The translations under genes were made by a program, and so were the position numbers. From Xanthobacteraceae bacterium (GTDB taxonomy: Bacteria > Pseudomonadota > Alphaproteobacteria > Rhizobiales > Xanthobacteraceae): a stretch of DNA of 64,000 nt. Shown in pieces: positions 23,421-33,514 of the stretch. The notes under the pieces were generated by a model. The model saw only the letters and a list, made by a program, of their open reading frames with translations, searched no databases and had not been told where the DNA came from. Positions within the stretch are counted from its first letter, which is position 1, and every line of letters starts with the position of its first letter. The stretch covers positions 1 to 64,000 of the forward strand of contig JAIELW010000008.1 in the NCBI GenBank assembly GCA_019752575.1. The letters are read 5' to 3'.

Positions 23421-25412
23421 TCAGCCCGCGCCGTTGCCGCGCGCGAGGTCGCTTTCGATTTCAATGACGCGCTTGTTCTGAATGAGCGCGCGATAGACCT
23501 GCAGGTTTTCGAGCACACGGAGAATGTAGAGCCGCGTCTCGGTGATCGGGATGCGCTCGATCCAGTCGACGATCGCTTCGGTCTCGCCGCCGCGCGGATC
23601 GCCGCGCGCATCCATCCACTGCCGCGCCCGGCCGGGGCCGGCGTTGTAGCCGATGAAGGTCAGCACATAAGAGCCGTTGAAGCTCTGAATGAGATGACCG
23701 AGCTCGGCCGCGCCCAATGTCACGTTATAGACCGGGTCGCGTTGCAGGCGATTGAAGTCGAAGCCGATGCCGATGCGCTTGGCGATCGCGGCACCCGTCG
23801 GACGGATCACCTGCATCAGCCCGTAAGCCTTGGCCGGCGAAACGACGTAAGGCTGGAATTCGCTTTCCTGCCGCGAGATCGAATAGACGAGTGCCTTCTC
23901 GATCGGCGGGCCCATGTGGTTGTAATTCGGAATGCCCGTGGTCGGGAAAGCGATGGCATCGACCGGGAGCCCGCGATCCAAACCCTGCTTGCCGATGATC
24001 ACGAGCGCGCGGGCGTCTTTATGGGCGCTCGCAATTTCCGCGAGCAACACCGCGGTTGCGGCCGCCGGCGTGCGGTCGATCATATCGATATGAACGGGGA
24101 CCACGAGATCGTCGGCGTCGGCTTCGTAAAGAAGTTTCAACGCGCGTGAGACGGGGTTGGCGGCGAAGGCCTGCCGTTCGGCGTCGGACACCTGTGGCAT
24201 CGGACGGATCGGAAGATCGCGCATGTTCAGCTTGGCGCGTGCAAGTTGCCCGTAGAACGACAGATAGTGACGCGCGGCGAGCGAATAGGCCGACTTCGCG
24301 CCGATCGGATCGTTCATCGCCTCCGATGCGCGGCCCTGCCAGTACAGCGCGCGGGCGATATAGAAAGGCTGCGGCGTGCCGACGTCCTGCACGAAGTGTT
24401 TTTTCGCCGCCGCTGGATCTTTCAGATAGCGCAGCGCGACCCAGCCCGCGGTGAAGTGAATATCGGCCTTCAGGATGTCGTTCTCGGGCAGTACAGCCGC
24501 AGCCGCCACGCGATAGGCGAGTTGATACTGCTTCTCGTCCAAGAGCGTGCGGATCACGAAGCGCCGCTCGCGCCACCAGTCATCGGCATCAGGCGTGTTC
24601 GGCGCGATGCGTGGCGCCTGCAGCATCAGTTCGGCCGCACCTTTCGCGTCATCGCCGCGCCGCTTCAGATAAGCCCGTGCATAAAGATAGCTCGCATCCT
24701 TATGGAGCGCAGCGGGTACCGCGTTCAGGAGCGCATTGGCGTTGCCTGCGCGCTGCAGAGCGGCGTTCCGGGCGCGGCTGAGTGCGGCGATGTCCTTGCC
24801 CGCGCGCTCGGCGCTGCGTTGCGCGACCTCGAACTTCTCGAGATAGAACAGCCGGTCAGCGCGCGCCTTGTGATCCGCGCTGGTCAGGAGATTGCCGTGC
24901 TGGCCGAGGATCTCCTGCTCGAGCGGCAGTGTCATTTCTTCTTCGCGCCAGGCGCGGCGGATCCACGGCACGGCATGCGCCTGATTGCCGGAGGCGAGCA
25001 GGGCACGGGCCAAGGCGACCATGCCTTCGCCGGAAACAGGCTGCGCGTTGCCGAAATAGGCCATCACGTCTTTTGCGTCGCGCTTCTCGGAGAGCAGCAA
25101 GTTTTCCGCGCGGCGCTTGACCAGGGTCATGCTCGGCCAGTTCGGATTTTTCCGGATGAAGTCGCGGGTGCGGTCGAAGCCGACGTCTTTCGGCGTGAGG
25201 CGGATGGCGAGCCAGGTAATCAGATCGCGCGCGGCGGGATCGCTGACGTTACCCGCGAGCGCCATCGCCTGATTGAAATTGCCGTCTTTCAGGAAAGCGA
25301 TGGCCTTCTTGACCGCGGCGGCATCGCCGGCCGGTTGCGCATGCGCGAGGGGCGCGAGCAGGGCCGCGGCAATGAATATGGCTGCAATGACGCGGCCGAG
25401 TAGCGGTCGCAT
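23421..25412 (-). CDS. slt: Soluble lytic murein transglycosylase (Slt family)
   Basis: A 663-residue periplasmic lytic transglycosylase: signal peptide to LAHAQ, a long alpha-superhelical U-domain of TPR-like repeats (about 30-490), and the C-terminal SLT domain with catalytic Glu516 (YSISRQESEF), KAYGLMQVIRPTG and TFIGYNAGPGRARQW. It makes 1,6-anhydromuropeptides in wall turnover. It is divergent from dapA, a wall-precursor gene, an arrangement common in this group. The 3' end lies against repeat R6. Confidence 0.95.
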   Translation of the reverse strand: MRPLLGRVIAAIFIAAALLAPLAHAQPAGDAAAVKKAIAFLKDGNFNQAMALAGNVSDPAARDLITWLAIRLTPKDVGFDRTRDFIRKNPNWPSMTLVKRRAENLLLSEKRDAKDVMAYFGNAQPVSGEGMVALARALLASGNQAHAVPWIRRAWREEEMTLPLEQEILGQHGNLLTSADHKARADRLFYLEKFEVAQRSAERAGKDIAALSRARNAALQRAGNANALLNAVPAALHKDASYLYARAYLKRRGDDAKGAAELMLQAPRIAPNTPDADDWWRERRFVIRTLLDEKQYQLAYRVAAAAVLPENDILKADIHFTAGWVALRYLKDPAAAKKHFVQDVGTPQPFYIARALYWQGRASEAMNDPIGAKSAYSLAARHYLSFYGQLARAKLNMRDLPIRPMPQVSDAERQAFAANPVSRALKLLYEADADDLVVPVHIDMIDRTPAAATAVLLAEIASAHKDARALVIIGKQGLDRGLPVDAIAFPTTGIPNYNHMGPPIEKALVYSISRQESEFQPYVVSPAKAYGLMQVIRPTGAAIAKRIGIGFDFNRLQRDPVYNVTLGAAELGHLIQSFNGSYVLTFIGYNAGPGRARQWMDARGDPRGGETEAIVDWIERIPITETRLYILRVLENLQVYRALIQNKRVIEIESDLARGNGAG

Positions 25413-25585
25413 CCGGTCTCCTCTGGTCCCGAACCCCCGAAATGGACTGGTTTGTATGAGTCGCTGGTTACTGTAGCGATATGGCCCCGAAAGGGCAGCC
25501 GAAAAAGCCCTGTTTGCCTTCCGCTGGAGCGTTTTCCGCGCTATTTCAGGCGCTTCGCCCGCAAGGGTCCACAGGAGTATCTGCC

Positions 25586-26464
25586 GTGAAGTTCCGGGGA
25601 TCGTTCACCGCTCTCGTCACGCCATTCAAGAATGGCGGGCTCGACGAGAAAGCGTTCCGCGATCTCGTGGAATGGCAGATCGCAGAAGGCACGCAAGGGC
25701 TGGTCCCGGTCGGCACCACGGGCGAGAGCCCGACGCTTTCGCATGACGAGCATCACAAGGTGGTCGAGTGGTGCGTCGATCAGGCCATGGGCCGCGTGCC
25801 GGTGATCGCGGGTGCCGGTTCGAACAACACGACCGAAGCGGTGTCGCTCGCGAAGCACGCCGAAAAGGCGGGCGCGGATGCCGTGCTCGTCGTGACGCCC
25901 TACTACAACAAGCCCACGCAGGAGGGCATGTACGTCCACTTCAAGGCGGTAAACGACGCGATCGGTATTCCGATCATCATCTACAACATCCCGCCACGCT
26001 CGGTAGTCGATATGTCGGTCGACACCATGAAGCGGCTTTATGAGCTCAAGAACATCACCGGCGTGAAGGACGCGACCGCGAACATCGGGCGCGTCTCGCA
26101 GCAACGTCACGCACTGGGCCCCGATTTCATCCAGCTCTCGGGCGAAGACATGACGGCGCTTGCCTATAACGCCGCCGGCGGCCACGGCTGCATCTCGGTG
26201 ACCTCGAATGTCGCGCCGAAGCTCTGCGCGGAATTGCAGAACGTTTCGCTCTCCGGCGATTACGCAAAGGCGCTCAAGATCCAGGACCGCCTGATCCCGC
26301 TGCATGACGCGATCTTCTTCGAACCCGGTGTCGCCGGCGCCAAAGCCGGGCTTTCGCTGCTCGGCCGCTGCAACGAAATCGTGCGCTCGCCGCTCGTTCC
26401 GGCTTCCGCCAAAACCAAGGAAGCGATCAAGGGCGCGATGGTTCACGCCGGATTGCTGAACTAG
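25586..26464 (+). CDS. dapA: 4-hydroxy-tetrahydrodipicolinate synthase
   Basis: DapA, 292 residues. It condenses pyruvate and aspartate semialdehyde in lysine and diaminopimelate synthesis. Schiff-base Lys161 ([13 protein letters not shown]), Tyr133 (IIYNIPPRS), and [14 protein letters not shown] are all present. GTG 25586 is the start: AGGAG lies 8 bases upstream and the resulting length is canonical; the ORF is open to 25481 but that part is not conserved. Likely co-transcribed with smpB 9 bases downstream. Confidence 0.97.
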   Translation: MKFRGSFTALVTPFKNGGLDEKAFRDLVEWQIAEGTQGLVPVGTTGESPTLSHDEHHKVVEWCVDQAMGRVPVIAGAGSNNTTEAVSLAKHAEKAGADAVLVVTPYYNKPTQEGMYVHFKAVNDAIGIPIIIYNIPPRSVVDMSVDTMKRLYELKNITGVKDATANIGRVSQQRHALGPDFIQLSGEDMTALAYNAAGGHGCISVTSNVAPKLCAELQNVSLSGDYAKALKIQDRLIPLHDAIFFEPGVAGAKAGLSLLGRCNEIVRSPLVPASAKTKEAIKGAMVHAGLLN

Positions 26465-26473
26465 GTTTCGTAA

Positions 26474-26947
26474 ATGGCCAAGAAGGCCGAGCCGAAACGC
26501 AAAGTCGCCGCCGACAACCGCAAAGCCCGCTTCCACTACGCCATCGGCGAGACGTTCGAGGCGGGAATTGCGCTGACCGGGACGGAGGTGAAATCGCTCC
26601 GCAACGGCAAGGCGACGATTGCCGAATCCTACGCCGACGCAAAGAACGGCGAGATCTGGCTCGTGAACTCCAACATCCCGGAATATTTGCAGGCGAACCG
26701 CAACAACCATGCACCGAAGCGGCCGCGAAAACTCCTCCTGCACAAGCGTCAGATCAACAAGCTCGTCGGCGCGGTCGAGAAGGAGGGCATGACCATTGTG
26801 CCTTTGAAGATCTATTTCAATCCGCGCGGGCGGGCGAAGGTCGAGATCGCGCTCGCCAAGGGCAAGAAGCTGCACGACAAGCGCGACACCGAAAAGAAGC
26901 GCGACTGGCAGCGCGAGCGTGGACGCGTCATGCGGGATAAAGGCTAG
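26474..26947 (+). CDS. smpB: SsrA-binding protein
   Basis: SmpB, 157 residues. Partner of tmRNA in rescue of stalled ribosomes. Visible: [74 protein letters not shown] and the basic C-terminal tail ([20 protein letters not shown]) that reads the empty mRNA channel. Between dapA and a VOC gene with 2-9 base gaps, so in one operon. Confidence 0.97.
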   Translation: MAKKAEPKRKVAADNRKARFHYAIGETFEAGIALTGTEVKSLRNGKATIAESYADAKNGEIWLVNSNIPEYLQANRNNHAPKRPRKLLLHKRQINKLVGAVEKEGMTIVPLKIYFNPRGRAKVEIALAKGKKLHDKRDTEKKRDWQRERGRVMRDKG

Positions 26948-26949
26948 CC

Positions 26950-27336
26950 ATGGCGCTGCCGGTGAAACTCGATCACTGCGTCATCCACGTTTTGGACTGG
27001 GAACGCTCGAACGCTTTCTATCGCGACGTCATGGGTGCGGAGCTTGTGAAGCGCGAGGCCGGCTGGGCCTATCGCTTCGGCGAGGAGCAGTTGAACTTGC
27101 ATGGGCCGGGCTTGACGCCTGCCGAAGTCGCGACGTTGCCGGTGCAACCGGGCAACAGCGATCTTTGCTTCGAGTGGAAAGGGCCGATCGCCGACGCGAT
27201 CGAGCATCTCAAAAAGCATCAGGTAGAAATTATCAAAGGGCCGCTGCAGCGCTTTGGCGCGAAAGGCCACGGCACCAGTGTCTATTTCCGCGATCCCGAC
27301 GGCTCGCTGCTCGAATTCATTTCCTATCGCGCTTAA
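26950..27336 (+). CDS. VOC family protein
   Basis: A 128-residue vicinal-oxygen-chelate (glyoxalase/bleomycin-resistance) fold: LDHCVIHVLDWERSNAFYRD at the start, NLHGPG, and DLCFEW with GTSVYFRDPDGSLLEFISYR at the end. His9 and Glu (LLEF) are candidate metal ligands. Start ATG lies 2 bases after the smpB stop. Substrate unknown; may be a dioxygenase-like or lyase-like enzyme. The stop overlaps the convergent UDG stop by 4 bases. Confidence 0.85.
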   Translation: MALPVKLDHCVIHVLDWERSNAFYRDVMGAELVKREAGWAYRFGEEQLNLHGPGLTPAEVATLPVQPGNSDLCFEWKGPIADAIEHLKKHQVEIIKGPLQRFGAKGHGTSVYFRDPDGSLLEFISYRA

Positions 27337-27989
27337 GCGATCGCGCCGAAGCTCGCGCGCACGTTCGAAAACACTTCGCGGAACATATCGGGCGTCAGTA
27401 CGCCGGTATTCGTATTGTAGCGCGAGCAGTGATAGCTATCGAACAGCCGGACGTTTTCGAAGTCGTGGATCATGCCGTGGCCGAATTTGTGCCGCGACAT
27501 CCTCGATCCAAGCGCAACGACAACCGAGTCATGCGCGATCTTGCCGAGCGCTACGATGCGCTTCAGGTTCGGCATTTCGTTGAAGGCGCTCGTGAGAAAC
27601 ACGCGGCAGGTCTTGATCTCGTCGCCGGTCGGCTTGTTTTCCGGCGGCACGCAGCGCACCGCGTTCGTGATGCGGGTATCTACGAGTTCGAGCGTGTCGT
27701 CGGGACGCTGTTCGTAATTGCCCTTGGCGAAGCCGAATTCTTTCAGCGTCGCGTACAACAAATCACCGGCGTAATCGCCGGTGAAGGGCCGACCGGTCTG
27801 GTTCGCGCCGTGCAATCCCGGCGCTAAACCGACAATCAGGAGCCGCGCGCTCGCAGGCCCGAACGAAGGGACCGGCGCATTGAAATAAGAAGGGTATTGC
27901 TTGCGGTTCGCTTTGCGAAAGGCGGCCAGCCGCGGGCAGAGCGGACAGTCCCGGCCCGGCTCGGCCAGTTCGGCAGTCGCTTCGCTCAA
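27333..27989 (-). CDS. Uracil-DNA glycosylase, family 5 (UDGb-like)
   Basis: A 218-residue iron-sulfur uracil-DNA glycosylase. Motif A is GLAPGLHGANQTGRPFTGD, typical of UDGb, and motif B region is DSYHCSRYNTNTG. Cys residues in CPLCPRL, NAVRCVPP, TCRV and YHCSR can provide the [4Fe-4S] ligands. UDGb removes uracil, hypoxanthine and related deaminated bases. The start is TTG 27989, overlapping the stop of the NYN gene (TTGA), which points to co-translation. Confidence 0.9.
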   Translation of the reverse strand: MSEATAELAEPGRDCPLCPRLAAFRKANRKQYPSYFNAPVPSFGPASARLLIVGLAPGLHGANQTGRPFTGDYAGDLLYATLKEFGFAKGNYEQRPDDTLELVDTRITNAVRCVPPENKPTGDEIKTCRVFLTSAFNEMPNLKRIVALGKIAHDSVVVALGSRMSRHKFGHGMIHDFENVRLFDSYHCSRYNTNTGVLTPDMFREVFSNVRASFGAIA

Positions 27990-28594
27990 GCGTCCTCAGT
28001 CTCGCCCGGTGTCGCGGTCTGGCGCTGCAGGAAATTGGGTGCGTTCTGCATGCGCGCGGAACGGTCGCTGGGATCGCGGCCGATCTTCGTAGACAGCTCC
28101 TGCAGATCGATGAAGATATCGGCCTGACGGCGCAACTCGTCCGCGATCATCGGCGGCTGGGTCGAAATCGTGGAGATCACGGTCACGCGCACACCCTTGC
28201 GCTGGACGGATTCCACGACCGGGCGGAAGTCGCCGTCGCCGGAAAAGAGCACGACGTGGTCGAGATGGTCGGCGAGTTCCATGACATCGACGGCAAGTTC
28301 AAGGTCCATATTGCCCTTGATCTTGCGGCGGCCCATCGCGTCGGTGAATTCCTTGGCGGGCTTTGTCACGACCGTGTAGCCGTTGTAGTCGAGCCAATCG
28401 AGGAGCGGGCGGATCGAGGAGTATTCCTGATCCTCGATCAGAGCGGTGTAATAGAAGGCGCGCAATAGATTGCCGCGGCTCTGAAATTCCTTGAGCAGTC
28501 GTTTGTAGTCGATATCGAAGCCGAGGCTCTTGGTGGTTGCATAAAGATTGGCGCCGTCGATAAAAAGAGCTGTCTTTTCGGCTGAATGCTGCAT
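27986..28594 (-). CDS. NYN (PIN-like) domain protein, LabA/DUF88 type
   Basis: A 202-residue NYN-domain protein: ALFIDGANLYATTKSLGFDI, then YYTALIEDQEYSSIRPLLD, KGNMDLELAVDVMELADHLD and VLFSGDGDFRPVVESVQRKG. Acidic residues DGAN, D of NMD and DGD form the PIN-like metal site, so RNase activity is likely. ATG 28594 is preferred; upstream codons to 28753 are not conserved-looking. It is upstream of UDG in the same unit and divergent from rpoZ. Confidence 0.9.
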   Translation of the reverse strand: MQHSAEKTALFIDGANLYATTKSLGFDIDYKRLLKEFQSRGNLLRAFYYTALIEDQEYSSIRPLLDWLDYNGYTVVTKPAKEFTDAMGRRKIKGNMDLELAVDVMELADHLDHVVLFSGDGDFRPVVESVQRKGVRVTVISTISTQPPMIADELRRQADIFIDLQELSTKIGRDPSDRSARMQNAPNFLQRQTATPGETEDA

Positions 28595-28763
28595 TTTTCT
28601 CTCAATTCCCGAAATTTTACCCATTGGGCGGGGCAGTCTGGCTCCCTCAGGAAGCAAAATGGTGGCGGTTTTCGATGTAACCGGCCGGTTACTCGCTAGC
28701 AGCCCTACAACGCAATAGGAAAGCAATACCGCCGGGCCATATCGCCGCGCCACCTACTATAGC

Positions 28764-28792
28764 TTGCATCGCACGCATGAGCCGGGCTATAG
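28764..28792 (+). promoter_or_regulatory. Candidate rpoZ promoter
   Basis: TTGCAT, exactly 17 bases, CTATAG, ending 38 bases before the rpoZ ATG. Fits alphaproteobacterial housekeeping promoters. Confidence 0.5.
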
Positions 28793-28830
28793 GGACCCGA
28801 TTCCGACATACCTCGATTGGAGCCCCGCCG

Positions 28831-29211
28831 ATGGCGCGCGTCACGGTTGAAGATTGCATCGACAAGGTTGAGAACCGCTTCGATCTGGTGCTGCTCGCGA
28901 GCCATCGCGCCCGCATGATCTCGTCGGGCTCGGCGATCACGGTCAACCGCGATAACGACAAGAACCCGGTCGTGGCGCTGCGCGAAGTGGCCGAAGAGAC
29001 GGTATCGCCGGGCGATCTCAAGGAAGACCTGATCCACTCGCTCCAGAAGTACACCGAAGTGGACGAGCCGGAACCCGAGGCCGTGCCGATGATCCCGGGC
29101 ACCGGCGGTTCCGACGACAACGTCGTCATGGACCGTATGAGCGAGGAAGAACTGCTCGCCGGCCTCCAGGGCCTTGTCCCGCCGGAGCAGACCGAAGAAG
29201 AGGAAGGCTAA
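28831..29211 (+). CDS. rpoZ: RNA polymerase omega subunit
   Basis: Omega, 126 residues: [20 protein letters not shown] with [33 protein letters not shown], and a long acidic C-terminal extension ending EEEEG typical of alphaproteobacteria. Assists assembly of the beta' subunit and, in many bacteria, forms a ppGpp site. It precedes rsh, the ppGpp synthetase, about 100 bases on. Confidence 0.97.
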   Translation: MARVTVEDCIDKVENRFDLVLLASHRARMISSGSAITVNRDNDKNPVVALREVAEETVSPGDLKEDLIHSLQKYTEVDEPEPEAVPMIPGTGGSDDNVVMDRMSEEELLAGLQGLVPPEQTEEEEG

Positions 29212-29283
29212 GCGCTTAGCCGCGTTAGCTATTTCGCCCGGTCTATTCGCCGGGCGGCCCCCGCAATGCTACTTTGCCGGCCG

Positions 29284-29302
29284 GTCCCCAGATTCTGGGG
29301 AC
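29284..29302 (+). promoter_or_regulatory. Hairpin just upstream of the rsh ribosome binding site
   Basis: GTCCCCAG-ATT-CTGGGGAC, perfect 8-bp stem, ending at the AGGAG used by rsh. It could affect translation start or be a protein-binding site. A second stem CGCCCGG/CCGGGCG lies at 29236-29257. Confidence 0.4.
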
Positions 29303-29315
29303 AGGAGCCGATGGC

Positions 29316-31523
29316 ATGATGCGCCAATACGAACTCGTGGACCGGGTTCGTCGCTATAACCCTGCGACCGACGAGGCGCTGCTCGACAGCGCCTATGTCT
29401 ATGCCATGAAGGCACATGGCTCGCAGACGCGTGCCTCGGGCGACCCTTATTTCTCCCACCCGCTGGAAGTCGCCGCGATCCTGACCGACCTCAAGCTCGA
29501 CGACGCGACCATCGTGGCGGCGCTCCTGCACGACACGATCGAGGACACCAAGGCGACGCGGGCCGAGATCGGCAAGAAGTTCGGCAAGGACATCGCGACG
29601 CTGGTCGAGGGCCTGACCAAGATCAGGAAACTCGATCTTGTGTCGAAGCGGGCGGCGCAGGCCGAAAATCTACGCAAGCTCCTGCTCGCCATCGCCGATG
29701 ATGTGCGCGTGCTTCTCGTGAAGCTCGCGGACCGGCTTCACAACATGCGGACGCTGCACTTCGTGCTGGAAGAAAAGCGCAGCCGCATCGCCGAGGAGAC
29801 GCTCGACATCTATGCGCCGCTCGCCGGCCGCATGGGCATGCACGACATGCGGGAGGAACTGGAGGATCTTTCCTTCCGCCAGTTGCAGCCCGACGTCTAT
29901 CGCTCGATCGAGAGCAGGCTCTCATCGATCCGCGAAAAGAACGCGGGTCTCATCAAAGGCATTGAACAAGAACTAACCTCCGAGCTTGCGCGCGAAGGGA
30001 TCAAGGCAAAAGTACGCGGGCGCGAGAAGCGGCCGTACTCGATCTGGAAAAAGATGGAGCGCAAGGCGGTCGGCTTTGAGCAGCTCTCCGATCTCTACGG
30101 GTTTCGCGTCGTCGTCGGTAGCATTGCCGATTGTTATGCCGCGGTCGGAATCGTGCATACGAAGTGGCCGTTCGTGCCGGGCCGCTTCAAGGACTATATC
30201 TCGACGCCGAAGCAGAACGATTATCGTTCGCTGCACACAACCGTGGTTGGGCCGGGCCGCCAGCGCGTCGAACTGCAAATCCGCACACAGGATATGGATC
30301 GCGTCGCCGAATACGGCATCGCCGCGCACGCTCTCTATAAAGACAGCGACAAGTCGAACGGCGAAATTCTGCCGCACGATTCCAACGCCTACGCATGGCT
30401 GCGCCGCACGATCGAAATGCTTGCCGAAGGCTCGAGCCCGGAAGAATTCCTGGAACATACCAAGCTCGAACTCTTTCACGACCAGGTGTTCTGTTTCACG
30501 CCGAATGGCCGCTTGATCGCGCTGCCGCGCAAGGCCACGCCCATCGACTTCGCCTATGCGGTTCATACCGATGTGGGAAACAGCGCGATCGGCTGCAAGA
30601 TCAACGGGCAGGTAGCGCCGCTCGTCTCCGAACTGCAGACCGGCGACGAAGTCGAAATCATCCGTGGCGACGCGAAGACGCCACCGGCTGCCTGGGACGC
30701 CATCGTCATTACCGGCAAGGCACGCGCCGCGATCCGGCGCGCAACACGTTCTGCGGTTCGCGCGCAATACACCGGTCTCGGCCGCAGGATGGTGGAGCGC
30801 GCTTTCGCCAAAGCCTCGCTGCCGTTCTCCGAAGAGAAATTGCAGGCAGCGCTGCCGCGGCTTGCGCGGCACACCACCGAAGATTTGTTCTCGTCGGTAG
30901 GGCGCGCGGAAATCAAACCCGACGACGTGTTGCGTGCGGTCGATCCGGAATGGCGCGGCGAGCGCGTCACCGGCGCGAAGACTCCGAAAAGCGAGGGCGG
31001 CTGGTTCGGCCTGCGGCGCGCGAGCTCGCTCAAATTCCGGATTCCCGAAAAGAGCAAAGAGGAAAAAACGGCGGCGATCCCGATCCGCGGCATCAACGGC
31101 GAGTTGCCGGTGCGCTTCGCGCCGAACGGCGGCGCGGTGCCGGGCGACCGCATCGTCGGTATTCTTACGCCGGGCGAGGGGATTACGATCTATCCGATCC
31201 ATTCGCCGGCGCTGAAAGAGTACGACGATCAACCGGAGCGCTGGCTCGACGTTCGCTGGGACATGGAAGAAGCCGTGCCGCAGCGTTTCCCGGCGCAGGT
31301 CGGGGTCACGGTGAAGAACGTGCCGGGCTCGCTCGCGCAGGTCGCAACCGTCATCGGCGAGCACGGCGGAAATATCGATAACATCCGCATGAGCGGCAAA
31401 TCGCCGGACTTCACGCGCATGGTGATCGATGTCGAGGTGTTCGATCTCAAGCACTTGAATGCGATCATCACGCAGCTTCGCGCGAAGAAAGTTGTGTCGG
31501 CGGCGGAGCGCGTCAATGGGTGA
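29316..31523 (+). CDS. rsh: Bifunctional (p)ppGpp synthetase/hydrolase
   Basis: RelA/SpoT homologue of the single alphaproteobacterial Rsh type, 735 residues. HD hydrolase domain with HDTIED (about 72-77) and [10 protein letters not shown], synthetase domain with [20 protein letters not shown] and [23 protein letters not shown] domain ([20 protein letters not shown]), and a C-terminal ACT domain ([20 protein letters not shown]). Both catalytic halves look intact. AGGAG lies 8 bases before ATG 29316; the ATG at 29319 is an equal alternative. First of a compact operon; it overlaps pdxJ by 8 bases. Confidence 0.97.
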   Translation: MMRQYELVDRVRRYNPATDEALLDSAYVYAMKAHGSQTRASGDPYFSHPLEVAAILTDLKLDDATIVAALLHDTIEDTKATRAEIGKKFGKDIATLVEGLTKIRKLDLVSKRAAQAENLRKLLLAIADDVRVLLVKLADRLHNMRTLHFVLEEKRSRIAEETLDIYAPLAGRMGMHDMREELEDLSFRQLQPDVYRSIESRLSSIREKNAGLIKGIEQELTSELAREGIKAKVRGREKRPYSIWKKMERKAVGFEQLSDLYGFRVVVGSIADCYAAVGIVHTKWPFVPGRFKDYISTPKQNDYRSLHTTVVGPGRQRVELQIRTQDMDRVAEYGIAAHALYKDSDKSNGEILPHDSNAYAWLRRTIEMLAEGSSPEEFLEHTKLELFHDQVFCFTPNGRLIALPRKATPIDFAYAVHTDVGNSAIGCKINGQVAPLVSELQTGDEVEIIRGDAKTPPAAWDAIVITGKARAAIRRATRSAVRAQYTGLGRRMVERAFAKASLPFSEEKLQAALPRLARHTTEDLFSSVGRAEIKPDDVLRAVDPEWRGERVTGAKTPKSEGGWFGLRRASSLKFRIPEKSKEEKTAAIPIRGINGELPVRFAPNGGAVPGDRIVGILTPGEGITIYPIHSPALKEYDDQPERWLDVRWDMEEAVPQRFPAQVGVTVKNVPGSLAQVATVIGEHGGNIDNIRMSGKSPDFTRMVIDVEVFDLKHLNAIITQLRAKKVVSAAERVNG

Positions 31524-32280
31524 GAAAAATCCGATCCGTCTCGGCGTTAATGTCGATCATGTCGCGACGCTTCGGAATGCACGCGGCGGCTTTCAGCCCG
31601 ATCCGATCCGCGCGGCACGCGTGGCGATTGCGGCGGGCGCGCATGGCATCACCATGCATCTGCGCGAAGACCGGCGTCATATCATCGATCTCGACGTCGA
31701 GCGGCTGGTGAAAGAAATCGCCGCACCGCTCAATCTTGAAATGGCGGCGACGGACGAAATGCTCGGCATCGCAAAGAGACTGAAACCGCACGCGGTATGT
31801 CTTGTACCGGAAAAACGCACGGAACGGACGACCGAAGGCGGGCTCGACGTTATTGCTGGCGGAACAGCGCTGCGTGATGCGGTCAAAGTACTCGCGCCGC
31901 TCAGCCGGGTGTCGCTGTTCATCGCACCGGACCCGGCGCAGATCGAAGCCTCCGCAAAAATGGGCGCCGCGGTGGTCGAACTGCACACCGGCACCTGGTG
32001 CGAAGCCGTGATGCACAAGGACGAAAAGGCTTCGCTCGGCGAGTTCAGAAAACTTGTCGATGGCGCGCGGCTTGCGTCCTCGCTCGGTCTGGAGGTTCAC
32101 GCCGGTCACGGCCTCGACTTCGGCACGGCGGAATTGATCTCGACACTTCCCGAGGTCGCCGAACTCAATATCGGCCATTACATGATGGGCGAGGCAGTCT
32201 TCGTGGGTCTCGACGCCGTTATCAAGAATATGCTCGCAGCGATGGCGCGCGGCCGGGCGCGGATCGGGGCTCTAGCATGA
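31516..32280 (+). CDS. pdxJ: Pyridoxine 5'-phosphate synthase
   Basis: PdxJ, 254 residues, TIM barrel. Ring closure of 3-amino-2-oxopropyl phosphate with deoxyxylulose phosphate gives PNP. Motifs: [66 protein letters not shown] and [16 protein letters not shown]. Overlaps rsh upstream and acpS downstream. Confidence 0.97.
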   Translation: MGEKNPIRLGVNVDHVATLRNARGGFQPDPIRAARVAIAAGAHGITMHLREDRRHIIDLDVERLVKEIAAPLNLEMAATDEMLGIAKRLKPHAVCLVPEKRTERTTEGGLDVIAGGTALRDAVKVLAPLSRVSLFIAPDPAQIEASAKMGAAVVELHTGTWCEAVMHKDEKASLGEFRKLVDGARLASSLGLEVHAGHGLDFGTAELISTLPEVAELNIGHYMMGEAVFVGLDAVIKNMLAAMARGRARIGALA

Positions 32281-32684
32281 TTATCGGCATGGGCTCCGAC
32301 CTTTGCGACGTGCGCCGGATTCAGAAATCCATCGATCGCTTCGGCGAGCGCTTTCTCGACAGGATTTTTACGGCGAAGGAACGCGAACGCTCCGAGCGCA
32401 AAAAGCTCCGCGCGGAATCTTATGCCAAGCGCTTCGCCGCCAAGGAGGCCTGCGCCAAGGCGCTCGGCACCGGCTTTCGTGCCGGCGTCTTCTTTCGCGA
32501 TCTCGGCGTCGTGAATCTGCCTTCCGGCAAGCCGACCATGAAGCTGACCGGCGGCGCCCTGAAGCGGCTGAACGCCCTGATTCCGTCGGGTTTCGAGCCG
32601 CAGATCGATCTCACCATCAGCGACGAGGGGCCTATGGCGCAGGCCATCGTCATCATTTCCGCGGTCCCCAAAGCGCCCCGTTAG
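32277..32684 (+). CDS. acpS: Holo-[acyl-carrier-protein] synthase
   Basis: AcpS, 135 residues. Transfers phosphopantetheine from CoA to [23 protein letters not shown] with the Mg-binding Asp, [10 protein letters not shown], and [19 protein letters not shown] with the catalytic Glu. Start overlaps pdxJ stop (ATGA). Confidence 0.96.
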   Translation: MIIGMGSDLCDVRRIQKSIDRFGERFLDRIFTAKERERSERKKLRAESYAKRFAAKEACAKALGTGFRAGVFFRDLGVVNLPSGKPTMKLTGGALKRLNALIPSGFEPQIDLTISDEGPMAQAIVIISAVPKAPR

Positions 32685-32755
32685 CCGCATTGCCTCGCTC
32701 AGGTCGCCCGTCTATACGGGCGGCGCTGCGAACCCCCGGAGAAATTTGGAAGAAC

Positions 32756-33502
32756 ATGAGCGTGACCACCGAGAAAAAGGAAGGCGGGTTAGGCGAACTG
32801 ATCAGCATCGGCTTTCAGGCGCTGGTGATCGCGCTCGTTATCCGCACGCTTCTGTTTCAGCCGTTCAATATTCCGTCGGGTTCGATGAAAGCGACGCTGC
32901 TGGTCGGCGACTACATTTTCGTCTCGAAGTTTTCATACGGCTACACGAAGTATTCGGTGCCGTTCGCGCTGATCCCGTTCGAGGGCCGCATCTGGAGCGG
33001 CCTGCCTGCGCGCGGCGACGTCGCGGTGTTCCGCAATCCGAAGGACGAAGGGACCGATTACATCAAGCGCGTGATCGGTTTGCCCGGCGACCGCATTCAG
33101 ATGAACAACGGTCAGCTCTTTATCAACGGGCAAGCGGTGAAACGCGAGCCGGTCGCGGACTGGGCGAACGACGATCCGCGCGAGAGAGGCAGGCCGATCA
33201 AGCGGTGGCGCGAAACGCTGCCGAACGGCGTGACTTACGAAACGCTCGACCTCGGCGAGAGCTATTACGACAACACGCCGGAATATAACGTGCCCGCCGG
33301 TCACTACTTCATGATGGGCGACAATCGCGACAACTCGACCGATAGCCGCGTGCAGTCGGCGGTCGGTTACGTGCCGCTCGAAAATTTCATCGGCCGCGCG
33401 GAGATCATGTTCTTCTCGCTCGCGGAAGGCACGGCGATCTACGAGTTATGGCGCTGGCCGTTCGACGTGCGCTGGGGCCGCATTTTTTCCTGGGTCAGAT
33501 AG
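32756..33502 (+). CDS. lepB: Signal peptidase I
   Basis: LepB, 248 residues. One N-terminal transmembrane segment (about 14-34), catalytic Ser43 (NIPSGSMKATLL) and Lys104 (DYIKRVIGLPGD), and the box GHYFMMGDNRDNSTDSR. Cleaves Sec and Tat signal peptides at the periplasmic face of the inner membrane. Sits between acpS and rnc as in most Hyphomicrobiales. Confidence 0.97.
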   Translation: MSVTTEKKEGGLGELISIGFQALVIALVIRTLLFQPFNIPSGSMKATLLVGDYIFVSKFSYGYTKYSVPFALIPFEGRIWSGLPARGDVAVFRNPKDEGTDYIKRVIGLPGDRIQMNNGQLFINGQAVKREPVADWANDDPRERGRPIKRWRETLPNGVTYETLDLGESYYDNTPEYNVPAGHYFMMGDNRDNSTDSRVQSAVGYVPLENFIGRAEIMFFSLAEGTAIYELWRWPFDVRWGRIFSWVR

Positions 33503-33514
33503 AATTTGGGCTTG

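Noticed and set aside
29973-31454. 493-codon minus-strand frame over rsh
   Set aside because: Antisense shadow; no motifs, and rsh is complete.
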